DNA from: BJHL01 sp040378885
Lineage (GTDB): Bacteria > Planctomycetota > Phycisphaerae > Phycisphaerales > UBA1924
Assembly: GCA_046316615.1 (NCBI GenBank)
Contig: JBKDAN010000051.1
Coordinates: 26,801-90,800, forward strand
Direction: 5' to 3'
DNA: 64,000 bases
Made by a program: the position numbers and the translations under genes. The first letter of the stretch is position 1. Every line of letters begins with the position of its first letter. Below the pieces are notes generated by a model. It was not told the origin of the DNA and did not search any database. It worked only from the letters and a program-made list of their open reading frames with translations. Positions 51,205 to 58,102 of this stretch are shown in pieces.

Positions 51205-51909
51205 ATGTCTCAGCCCAACTTCACTCGCGCACTCCATCTCGCCGGCGCCGCCCTTGCGCTGCTTGCCGCCGGGCCCCTCGCTGGCTGCAAGCGCCCCACC
51301 GTCGGCATCGCGCGGACCGACACCCCGCAGGTCGCCTCCCTCCGCATCGCCCACGACCTCCCCGGCAAAACCAAAGGCACTCTCGCTCGTCTCGAATACC
51401 TCCGCGGCGCGAAGTTCGACGTCGGCTTCCTGGGCACCGAAGTCATCTTCGAAAACCAGAGCGTCATTCAGCTCAATCAGTCTTCCGGCATCGTGCTGCT
51501 CTCAGGGCTCGCCTACGTCGAAGCGACGCAGCTGCCTCAGTCGTATGTCGCGCCCGCCACTGCCTACTACCGCTTCTGGCCCATCATCCGCCGCCGCAAG
51601 GTCGCCATCGGTGCCGAAGGCACCCAGTTCCTCGTCCAAGGCTTCGATACACCCATCTCTACCCCGCAAGGCGACCTCGACTCACGCGTCTTCAAGATCT
51701 CGGGCAGCATCGTCTACGTTCAGACCGCCAGCCAGTCCGACCCCGTCTACCTCAAAGACGACCGCAGCTACGCCGAGATCTACCTCCGCCCCTCAGGCAA
51801 CTACGAGATCGTCGTCAAGCCCGACTACCGCCGCGACGCCGCCCTCAAATCCCTCGTCGAACAGGCCCAGCGCGACATGCAGTCGCTTCAGGCCGAAACA
51901 CCCAACTGA
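51205..51909 (+). CDS. FecR-like lipoprotein, paralogue 2
   Basis: 234 aa. Lipobox P-L-A-G-C at about residue 28. The FecR-like core R-F-W-P-I-I-R-R-R-K-V-A-I-G-A-E-G-T-Q-F matches paralogue 1. An N-terminal beta domain (D-V-G-F-L-G-T-E-V-I-F-E-N-Q) and the C-terminal D-R-S-Y-A-E-I-Y-L-R-P-S-G complete it. It is the last gene of the kinase-CHASE2 operon. A membrane lipoprotein partner for an extracytoplasmic CHASE2 sensor is plausible. Confidence 0.83.
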   Translation: MSQPNFTRALHLAGAALALLAAGPLAGCKRPTVGIARTDTPQVASLRIAHDLPGKTKGTLARLEYLRGAKFDVGFLGTEVIFENQSVIQLNQSSGIVLLSGLAYVEATQLPQSYVAPATAYYRFWPIIRRRKVAIGAEGTQFLVQGFDTPISTPQGDLDSRVFKISGSIVYVQTASQSDPVYLKDDRSYAEIYLRPSGNYEIVVKPDYRRDAALKSLVEQAQRDMQSLQAETPN

Positions 51910-51946
51910 CACAAGCGACCGACCCGACATCAGGCCAAAAACAAAC

Positions 51947-51971
51947 ACGCCGCGAGTCAACCTCGCGGCGT
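51947..51971. terminator. Bidirectional terminator between convergent operons
   Basis: A-C-G-C-C-G-C-G-A-G (51947-51956) pairs over 10 bp with 51962-51971 around a 5-base loop. Reading on the minus strand it is followed by G-T-T-T-G-T-T-T-T-T-G-G. It lies between the FecR-like gene and the pseudopilin gene. Confidence 0.78.
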
Positions 51972-52017
51972 TGGCGGAATAGCACGGCTTTGCGAATCGC
52001 CATTTACGTTAACGAGA

Positions 52018-52740
52018 TCAGAAGTCGCGTCCCCAGACTCCCTCGCGTGTGTTGCGCAGACGTTGGTCGTCAATCGAGGGCCAGTCCTGATTATCGACTG
52101 GCGCAGAAGCATCTGCGGGAACTCTCATCACGACGGACTGGTCGGACAACGCAATCGCTACAGCATCCGTGGCATCGAATCGAATACGAGCAGGCCGCTT
52201 GCTTCGATATGCTACCTCGTCATCCCACAGTATCGCCTTTGACGAAGGCCATCGCACATCCGCATCAACGGGACTCGTACGAGTGTCAAGGCGAGTGAAC
52301 GCGCTACCGGACCACATCGCAGGCTTGCCAGCAAAACTCCATGAGTATCGATAAGAGCCGAGCCCGAAAAGGCCACTGCGTGAAGAACGAGGCGAGTAGA
52401 ACGTTTCGGGAAATACCTCGTTCGGCCAGTATGGCTTCACGACAGCGACCCAAGTTTGGTCGACTTGCCAGTACGGGTAGATGAACGAACTCGACCCTAC
52501 GTCGTAGGTCTGATTCTCGATGACGATGGGGAAGTGACCACGCATATCAACGCAGTACGCAGAAATCATCGTCGCGTTGTGACGAATGTTGGCTTGACTG
52601 CGAACGTCGAATGCTCGTGTGCGGGCACCTGCCAGCGCCGGAAGCGCAAGCCCAACCAATATCGCGATAATCCCGATGACAACCAATACCTCGATCAGCG
52701 TGAATGCTCGCCGCGCTAAGGCTCGATGATGAATACTCAT
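52018..52740 (-). CDS. Type II secretion/pilin-like pseudopilin
   Basis: 240 aa. The N-terminus R-R-A-F-T-L-I-E-V-L-V-V-I-G-I-I-A-I is a class III prepilin methylation segment, with Ala rather than Gly at the cleavage position and the invariant Glu5. The globular part has no known fold signature; a W-P-S-S-K-A-I-L-W-D-D-E stretch recurs in planctomycete pseudopilins. It is the third gene of a three-gene operon with 10-base gaps. Confidence 0.87.
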   Translation of the reverse strand: MSIHHRALARRAFTLIEVLVVIGIIAILVGLALPALAGARTRAFDVRSQANIRHNATMISAYCVDMRGHFPIVIENQTYDVGSSSFIYPYWQVDQTWVAVVKPYWPNEVFPETFYSPRSSRSGLFGLGSYRYSWSFAGKPAMWSGSAFTRLDTRTSPVDADVRWPSSKAILWDDEVAYRSKRPARIRFDATDAVAIALSDQSVVMRVPADASAPVDNQDWPSIDDQRLRNTREGVWGRDF

Positions 52741-52750
52741 GCACGATACC

Positions 52751-53437
52751 TCAAGGGACGTTTGGGGCCGGCTTGCCTACCGGAATGTCGTAGAACCTGG
52801 TACCGATTGGAATCCACGCAGTTCGAACGGGGTCCCATTCCATTAAGAGCCCGAACCGTACGCGTTGATTCACACCGTCGGTGAATGTGTACTCGGTCGG
52901 AACCTGAACTTCGTAGACCAATCTACGCGACTCACCTGATTTTTGAAAGGGCAGTCCGGTCAGGTTTGCTTGCTCAGAATAATTGACTTTCTCGGCGAGT
53001 GTTGCCGGAGCGTGCGTTACTCCATTTGCAAGAACGGGAAACACACCAACTTCCCCTTCAACCACCCTGAATGAGGAAAAAAACCACTCATGGCGCGCGT
53101 ACCAAGTTTTGATAATCTCGGGATCATCCCACTGCGAAGGGGCGGACTGGCGCTGCGCCCTCAAGTGAGAGAGCATCTCAGGCAAGTTGTTTGACAGATA
53201 CACGGACAGTGTCGCCTCCGTGTCGCGCACAAGCGCGTCACGCTGGCCAGCCGAAATTCCAGCTATTGCGCGTTCGGGAAAATCCGCCAAAACAAGACCA
53301 CTCGCCGATTTTGGGGCAACTCGCTGTGAGCCAGTACTCGATGTCGCCGGGGAACTCTTCAGGTAAACGACGACGAAGACAACGAAGCCGACGACGAGTG
53401 ATATGCCGATGAAAATCGAAGAAGTCTTCACTCGCAT
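52751..53437 (-). CDS. Membrane-anchored protein of unknown function
   Basis: 228 aa from the ATG at 53437 (GAGG upstream; just after the stop of the preceding gene). One N-terminal transmembrane helix (I-F-I-G-I-S-L-V-V-G-F-V-V-F-V-V-V-Y) is followed by an extracytoplasmic domain of about 190 residues. The segment D-D-P-E-I-I-K-T-W-Y-A-R-H-E-W-F-F is notable. No family recognised. The operon context links it to the Cys-rich peptide and the pseudopilin. Confidence 0.78.
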   Translation of the reverse strand: MRVKTSSIFIGISLVVGFVVFVVVYLKSSPATSSTGSQRVAPKSASGLVLADFPERAIAGISAGQRDALVRDTEATLSVYLSNNLPEMLSHLRAQRQSAPSQWDDPEIIKTWYARHEWFFSSFRVVEGEVGVFPVLANGVTHAPATLAEKVNYSEQANLTGLPFQKSGESRRLVYEVQVPTEYTFTDGVNQRVRFGLLMEWDPVRTAWIPIGTRFYDIPVGKPAPNVP

Positions 53438-53447
53438 ATCAAATGCC

Positions 53448-53723
53448 TCACGGCAAGATAACCGTGCCACCGCAGCAACCCGGCAAAATCATGAAGTGGC
53501 ACGCGCCAGGCTCGTCGCCACCGTCACCGCCTCCGCAGCATGTAGGGGTGGGCGCATCTTCCGGTGGTGTGCACCACCAAGTCAACGTGGCAAAGCCACC
53601 ATTACACATTGAAAATGTCTGCGTGCACTTGATCGACTGAGCCGGTTCGTAGGTGCCGCCCCCGCTGCCCAGCGAAGTTGCGGCAACTGTGGCGATTGCA
53701 ATTAGTGCGACTGTGAACCTCAT
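53448..53723 (-). CDS. Small secreted cysteine-rich protein
   Basis: 91 aa. A signal peptide (about 1-18) is followed by a mature part of about 73 residues holding eight cysteines, including two CC pairs (T-C-C-G-G-G and G-C-C-G-G), with Gly/Pro/Trp enrichment. It resembles no family I know; the even cysteine number suggests disulfides or metal binding. It is the first gene of the pseudopilin operon, so it may be exported or displayed by that apparatus. Confidence 0.75.
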   Translation of the reverse strand: MRFTVALIAIATVAATSLGSGGGTYEPAQSIKCTQTFSMCNGGFATLTWWCTPPEDAPTPTCCGGGDGGDEPGACHFMILPGCCGGTVILP

Positions 53724-53770
53724 GGCGCCCCCTTCGGATTCTTGTGTCTCCAGCGCTCGTCTCGGAAGAT

Positions 53771-53804
53771 ATCAAAAAAAAGAAAGCGGTGTCAAGCACC
53801 GCTT
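53771..53804 (-). terminator. rplKAJL operon terminator
   Basis: A-A-G-C-G-G-T-G (53784-53791) pairs with C-A-C-C-G-C-T-T (53797-53804) around a 5-base loop. T-T-T-C-T-T-T-T-T-T-T-T follows on the minus strand. This is the strongest terminator in the window and separates rplL from everything downstream. Confidence 0.92.
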
Positions 53805-53841
53805 CTCGAATCATGCAGAATGTGCAAAACTCGTGTAGAAC

Positions 53842-54228
53842 TTAGGCCAGTTCGATCGTCGCGCCGGCGTCTTCCAGGCTCTTCTTGAGCTTGTCGGCTT
53901 CCGCCTTGTCCACGCCCTGCTTGACGGGCTTGCCCGGAGCATCGACGAGGGCCTTGGCTTCGGCCAGGCCGAGACCGGTGATTTCGCGCACAACCTTGAT
54001 GACGCCGATCTTCTTGGCGGCATCGACGGCCTTCAGAACAACGTCGAAGCTGTCCTTCGCAGCGGCAGCCGGAGCGGCAGCAGCAGCGGCAGCCATGACA
54101 ACGCCGCCACCAGCAGCGGCTTCAATGCCGTAGGCTTCCTTCATGTACTTGCCCAGGTCGACCGCGTCCTTCAGCGAAAGACCAGCCAGCTTGTCACCCA
54201 GATCCTTGATGTTCGCAGCAACTTCCAT
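53842..54228 (-). CDS. rplL: Ribosomal protein bL12 (L7/L12)
   Basis: 128 aa. The N-terminal dimerisation part (A-N-I-K-D-L-G-D-K-L-A-G-L-S) is followed by an Ala-rich hinge and the C-terminal domain (F-D-V-V-L-K... K-I-G-V-I-K-V-V-R-E-I-T-G-L-G-L-A-E-A-K). This is the ribosomal stalk that recruits translational GTPases. The Shine-Dalgarno sequence is weak (AAAGG at 8 bases). A structured intergenic region lies upstream. Unlike in most bacteria, rpoB does not follow. Confidence 0.97.
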   Translation of the reverse strand: MEVAANIKDLGDKLAGLSLKDAVDLGKYMKEAYGIEAAAGGGVVMAAAAAAAPAAAAKDSFDVVLKAVDAAKKIGVIKVVREITGLGLAEAKALVDAPGKPVKQGVDKAEADKLKKSLEDAGATIELA

Positions 54229-54269
54229 AGTCCAAACCTTTCAACGCCGGAGAAGTCCGGCTCACTTGT

Positions 54270-54345
54270 CACCTCAGAGGGATCGGCACGCCCGATCTTT
54301 CGTCCGCCGGTGCCCGCAACACGCGGGATACGGACCAGTGAGGTG
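54270..54345 (-). ncRNA. Predicted three-way-junction RNA in the rplJ-rplL spacer
   Basis: The outer stem is C-A-C-C-T-C-A (54270-54276) with T-G-A-G-G-T-G (54339-54345). Inside are one hairpin G-A-T-C-G-G / C-C-G-A-T-C (54281-54297) and a second built from G-T-C-C-G / C-G-G-A-C (54302-54306, 54331-54335) plus C-C-C-G-C / G-C-G-G-G (54313-54327). A further hairpin G-C-C-G-G-A / T-C-C-G-G-C (54246-54261) lies nearer rplL. On the minus strand it would be part of the rplJL transcript and could control rplL. It was folded by eye only. Confidence 0.5.
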
Positions 54346-54361
54346 TACGAGTACGGGAAAC

Positions 54362-54427
54362 AGAGAACAGTGAACAGAGAACGGACTGTGGAGAACTGAT
54401 CTCTGTTCTCCGCCCTCTGCTCTCCGT
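54362..54427. repeat. Imperfect inverted repeat, family A copy 2
   Basis: Built from G-A-G-A-A-C-A / G-A-G-A-A-C-G words on the left and C-T-C-T-G-T-T-C-T-C-C-G-C-C-C-T-C-T-G on the right. Closely related to 19487-19562. It lies just after the rplJ stop. Confidence 0.6.
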
Positions 54428-54431
54428 CAAC

Positions 54432-54986
54432 TTACTTCTTCGCGATGGCTTCGCCCTTCTCGAGCTTGCCTTCGATCGCCTTGATGATGCCGGCGATGTT
54501 GCTGCCCGGGCCCTTGAGTTGGCCGAGGAGCTTTTTGCCGGGGCTGATGGCGAGGGTGATGACCCGGCCGACGGCTTCTTCGCGCGTCGGGAACTTGCTC
54601 AGTTCGGTCACGCCTTCCTTGCCCTTGAACACCGTGCCGTCCAGCACAGCGCCCTTGAGTTCGAGCTTGGGGTACTTTTCCATGCTCGACACCAGCGCAC
54701 GCGCCACTTCCACAACGCTCGCGCCGCCGTAGGCCAGCGCGCTCGCCCCGCTCAGCAGGTCGTTGAGGGTGCTCAGATTGCTGCCCTCAAAGGCCTTCTT
54801 CGCCAGGCTGTTGCGGATGACGGTGATCTTGATGTTCTGCTTCGCAAGGTTGTTGCGAATCTTCGTGGTGTCAACGGCCTTCACGCCGCGGATGCTGATC
54901 AGCACCGCGTCTTCGAGCTTCTCACCACCCATCGACACGCGCGACTTGTAGTCCCGCATGATGATGTTCTTCATTGCTTTCGACAT
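54432..54986 (-). CDS. rplJ: Ribosomal protein uL10
   Basis: 184 aa. The L10 core is recognisable (V-L-I-S-I-R-G-V-K-A-V-D-T-T-K-I-R-N-N-L, V-I-R-N-S-L-A-K-K-A-F-E-G). It forms the stalk base that anchors L12 dimers on 23S rRNA. It lies between rplA and rplL in canonical order. The downstream spacer to rplL is unusually long (203 bases) and structured. Confidence 0.96.
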   Translation of the reverse strand: MSKAMKNIIMRDYKSRVSMGGEKLEDAVLISIRGVKAVDTTKIRNNLAKQNIKITVIRNSLAKKAFEGSNLSTLNDLLSGASALAYGGASVVEVARALVSSMEKYPKLELKGAVLDGTVFKGKEGVTELSKFPTREEAVGRVITLAISPGKKLLGQLKGPGSNIAGIIKAIEGKLEKGEAIAKK

Positions 54987-55053
54987 GGTTCTTCCTTCGC
55001 TTGGAGATCGCAGGCACCGTGCTCACGCTGCCCGCGTGGGTGAAAAGTCTGAC

Positions 55054-55764
55054 TTACTCAGCCGCCACTTCCGCCTGGGCGTAGTACACAGGCACGCCCG
55101 GGGTCATGGTCCCGCTGATGGTGATGCTCTTGATGAAGTTGCCCTTCACGGTCGACGGACGAGTCTTCTCGATCGCCTTGATGAAGAAGTCCAGATTCGT
55201 CGCGAGGTTTTCCGTCGGGAAGCTCATCTTCCCGATGATCGCGTGCACGTTGCCGCCCGCGTCCGCACGGTACTCAACCTTACCGGCCGAGTATTCCTTC
55301 ACCGCTTCCGGAATGTTCGTCGTCACCGTGCCGGCCTTGGGGCTGGGCATCAGGCCCTTGGGGCCAAGCACCTTACCAAGCTTCGACACAACGCGCATCA
55401 TGTCCGGGCTCGCGACACAGACGTCAAAGTCCATGAAGCCCTTCTCGATTTCAGCCACCAGCTCATCGCCGCCGGCCTTCACCGCGCCAGCCGCCAGAGC
55501 CTTGGGGGCAATGTCGCTGCCGCAGAACGCCACGACGCGCTTGGTCTTGCCAATGCCCTTCGGCAGGCTGATGGCGCCGCGCAGAGCCTGATCGGCCTGC
55601 TTCGTGTCAACGTTCAGGTGCATCACCACGTTGACCGACTGGTCAAACTTGGGTGCCTTGTACTTCTTCAGCTGCGCAACCGCCTGATCTGCGGGCAACG
55701 CTGCTTTGATCTCGCTGCGAACGGTGGCATTGGCCTTCGCTCGCTTGGTGATCCGCTTGGGCAT
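55054..55764 (-). CDS. rplA: Ribosomal protein uL1
   Basis: 236 aa, normal length. Contains K-F-D-Q-S-V-N-V-V-M-H-L-N-V-D and the L1 signature G-K-V-L-G-P-K-G-L-M-P-S-P-K-A-G-T-V. It binds the 23S L1 stalk. GAAGGAAG lies directly upstream of the ATG. Canonical position between rplK and rplJ. Confidence 0.97.
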   Translation of the reverse strand: MPKRITKRAKANATVRSEIKAALPADQAVAQLKKYKAPKFDQSVNVVMHLNVDTKQADQALRGAISLPKGIGKTKRVVAFCGSDIAPKALAAGAVKAGGDELVAEIEKGFMDFDVCVASPDMMRVVSKLGKVLGPKGLMPSPKAGTVTTNIPEAVKEYSAGKVEYRADAGGNVHAIIGKMSFPTENLATNLDFFIKAIEKTRPSTVKGNFIKSITISGTMTPGVPVYYAQAEVAAE

Positions 55765-55865
55765 GTCTTCCTTCTTTCGTGCTTCACGAGGCGAGCGAAC
55801 TCAAGCCGCGTGATGGTGTAAGTGTGCGTGAGTGCTTTGAACAGGTGGGTGAGGCGCCCGATGAC

Positions 55866-56291
55866 TCAGGCAACCGTGACGCCCATCGAGCGGGCTGTGC
55901 CTTCGACGATTCGCATGGCGGCTTCAACGCTGTTCGCGTTGAGGTCAACCATCTTCGTCTTGGCGATGTCCGTCACCTGCGCCTTGGTCAGCTTGCCGAC
56001 CTTGTTCTTGTTGGGCACGCCCGAGCCCTTCTCGAGCTTCAGCGTGTCCTTGATCATCGCGCTCACAGGGCTGCCGCGAACTTCCAGCTCAAAGCTGCGG
56101 TCGCTGTACACCGTGACGATGCAACCGACGACTTTGCCCTTCACGTGCTGCGTCGCCGCGTTGAACTTCTGCACGAATTGGCCGGGGTTCACACCCTTGG
56201 AGCCCAGCACGGGACCAAGCGGCGGCGCCGGGGTGGCTGCACCACCCGTGGCCATGATCTTGAAAATGTTTGTGACTTCTTTTTTTGCCAT
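55866..56291 (-). CDS. rplK: Ribosomal protein uL11
   Basis: 141 aa from the ATG at 56291 (M-A-K-K-E-V-T), the usual family length; a frame to 56321 adds ten residues. The N-terminal G-G-A-A-T-P-A-P-P-L-G-P-V-L-G-S-K-G-V-N and the C-terminal R-I-V-E-G-T-A-R-S-M-G-V-T-V are characteristic. It binds the GTPase-associated centre of 23S rRNA. It is the first gene of the operon here; nusG and secE, which usually precede it, are absent. Confidence 0.97.
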   Translation of the reverse strand: MAKKEVTNIFKIMATGGAATPAPPLGPVLGSKGVNPGQFVQKFNAATQHVKGKVVGCIVTVYSDRSFELEVRGSPVSAMIKDTLKLEKGSGVPNKNKVGKLTKAQVTDIAKTKMVDLNANSVEAAMRIVEGTARSMGVTVA

Positions 56292-56424
56292 TTGCTCCAA
56301 CCTCCCACCGCTCTTGAACACTGAAGTTCAGACATGCCTTGGCTAGCGGCACGCAGAGTCGGTAGTACCAACGGTCCAACATGGCCCGCCAGAGCACTTC
56401 GCCCGGGCGGTAGATGGGGAAGGG

Positions 56425-56453
56425 ATATTAGGCAAATCCCGCCGCTGCGTCTA
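56425..56453 (-). promoter_or_regulatory. Possible promoter of the rplKAJL operon
   Basis: Minus-strand T-A-G-A-C-G (56448-56453) and T-A-A-T-A-T (56425-56430) with a 17-base spacer. Each matches the consensus at 4 of 6 positions, so this is moderate evidence only. Confidence 0.4.
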
Positions 56454-56456
56454 GTT

Positions 56457-56499
56457 GCCTCCGGGTACCCCGGTTCTCCGAACCGGGAGGCGAGTACCC
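56457..56499. promoter_or_regulatory. Mutually exclusive hairpins upstream of rplK
   Basis: Structure 1 pairs G-G-G-T-A-C (56463-56468) with G-T-A-C-C-C (56494-56499) and C-C-C-G-G-T-T-C with G-A-A-C-C-G-G-G inside. Structure 2 pairs G-C-C-T-C-C (56457-56462) with G-G-A-G-G-C (56486-56491). The arms overlap, so only one can form at a time. Confidence 0.4.
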
Positions 56500-56526
56500 A
56501 AGGTAGGAATCTGTTCGTAAGAAAAA

Positions 56527-56546
56527 CGCCCCGATCTCTCGGGGCG
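56527..56546 (-). terminator. Terminator after the pilT-type gene
   Basis: C-G-C-C-C-C-G-A pairs with T-C-G-G-G-G-C-G over an 8-bp stem with a 4-base loop. T-T-T-T-T-C follows on the minus strand. It insulates the ribosomal operon from the ATPase gene. Confidence 0.88.
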
Positions 56547-56608
56547 CTCAACTGAGCAATATATACGACAGGCATCCATCTGCTCAAGCGGCCCGCCGAT
56601 ACCCACCA

Positions 56609-57769
56609 TCAACCCAACTTCTTCAACATCATCCGGAACTCATCCACGTTCGGGCTGCTCTCTTCCGCCACACGCAGCGCGATGTATTCCTGCTCGACCA
56701 GTTCCACCAGGCACTCGTTGAAGTCCTTCATCCCCGTTTGCTTGGCTTCGACGGTCTTCAGGTACTCGCGCAGTTCGCCTTCGCGGCCTTCGAGAATGTG
56801 CTTCTTGACGACGCCGGTATTGATGAGAATCTCCAGCGCCGGAATACGCGGAATGTTGGGGTGCAGCGTGGGCAACAGCTTCTGATACACGAACGCACGC
56901 ATCTGGTACGCCAGAATCTTCCGCACCTGCTCCACTTCTTCCTGCTCGAACAACCCGTAAATACGGCTGAACGTCTGCAGCGTCGAGCTGGCGTGAATCG
57001 TTCCGTACACCAAGTGACCCGTTTCAGCGGCGTGCAACGCCGCTTCGAACGTTTCCTGGTCGCGCATTTCGCCCACCAGCACCACGTCCGGGTTTTCGCG
57101 CACCAGTGCACGCAGCGCAATCTTGAAGTCCAGGCAGTCGATGCCGATCTCGCGCTGGTTGATCGTCGCCTTCTTGTCCGTGAAGATGTACTCGATCGGG
57201 TCTTCGATCGTCACGATGTGTACCGGCTTGCGCTCGTTCACATAGTCAAGCATCGCCGCGATCGTCGTGCTCTTACCCGAGCCCGTCACGCCGCACAGCA
57301 GCACAATGCCCTGCGGCTGCATGGCGATTTCGCTCATGATGGGCGGCAGATACAACTGGTCAAACCGGCGGATGTTGCTCGTGATCAATCGCGCCGCGAC
57401 CGACAGTTTGCCACGTGCCTGGAACAGGTTCACGCGGAAACGCGCGTTGTCGTCGTAGTCATACGCAAAGTCCACGCTGCCCAGCCGGTGCAGATCCGCA
57501 AACTGCTCCTTGTCCAGAATCGCTTCTGCGATGCCCCAAAATTCCTCCGTGGTCACGGGCTCACAGTCCAAAGGCTTGAGCGCACCGCGCACACGCAGCT
57601 TGGGCACCTGCTCGCTCTTCATGATCAAGTCGCTCGCGCCGATCTGAATCGCCGCCTTGAGGAACTTGCCCCAGCGCGTCGCGTGAGGATCAGACTTCTT
57701 CTTGCGGCCCATCGCAATGTGGCCTGCGTCTGCTGCTGCGGATGGTGTCGTGTCAGTGTCAAGGCTCAT
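56609..57769 (-). CDS. pilT: PilT-type twitching motility ATPase
   Basis: 386 aa from the ATG at 57769 (GGAAA upstream); the frame stays open to 58126 without family character. N-terminal A-S-D-L-I-M-K-S and the RecA-like domain with Walker A G-V-T-G-S-G-K-S-T-T, the Asp box I-E-D-P-I-E-Y, Walker B (V-V-L-V-G-E-M-R-D) and the His box (T-G-H-L-V-Y-G-T-I-H-A) are in canonical order. It powers pilus retraction; no other pilus gene is adjacent. The C-terminus is longer than in E. coli-type PilT. Confidence 0.92.
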   Translation of the reverse strand: MSLDTDTTPSAAADAGHIAMGRKKKSDPHATRWGKFLKAAIQIGASDLIMKSEQVPKLRVRGALKPLDCEPVTTEEFWGIAEAILDKEQFADLHRLGSVDFAYDYDDNARFRVNLFQARGKLSVAARLITSNIRRFDQLYLPPIMSEIAMQPQGIVLLCGVTGSGKSTTIAAMLDYVNERKPVHIVTIEDPIEYIFTDKKATINQREIGIDCLDFKIALRALVRENPDVVLVGEMRDQETFEAALHAAETGHLVYGTIHASSTLQTFSRIYGLFEQEEVEQVRKILAYQMRAFVYQKLLPTLHPNIPRIPALEILINTGVVKKHILEGREGELREYLKTVEAKQTGMKDFNECLVELVEQEYIALRVAEESSPNVDEFRMMLKKLG

Positions 57770-58102
57770 GGCAGTTTCCAAGAGGGGAATCCGATCGAAA
57801 GGGAACTCACAAGAAACACCCGAAGACGACGGAAGAGCGGGTAGGGACGGAACGATACGTCGCCCGCGCAGAGCAGGTTCCGGACAGCCCGTTCGGCGGC
57901 TGCTCGCATGCCCCGCTCTTGCAAATTTCACAAATTCGTGTCGGACGCCGCCGCGTCTTCTCGCTTCCTTCGCGCCTGCCGACCGCGCTGCACGCTTTTC
58001 CTCGGGCTTTGAACACATCGCCCAAGCACGCAGCACGCCCGCGCATGCAGCCGCCGCGACCACGTCAATCGCCCGGCAGCTCGACTTCGGGAAGGAGAAC
58101 CC
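57770..58102. other. Divergent intergenic region pilT / fibre-like gene
   Basis: 333 bases. The pilT frame is open but lacks homology-like character, and short plus-strand frames overlap. No clear promoter or hairpin was identified by eye. Confidence 0.4.

Noticed and set aside
56322..56608. tRNA gene upstream of rplK
   Set aside because: The G-G-T-T-C-G-G-A-G-A-A-C-C arm looked like a T-loop, but no acceptor, D or anticodon arms could be drawn.
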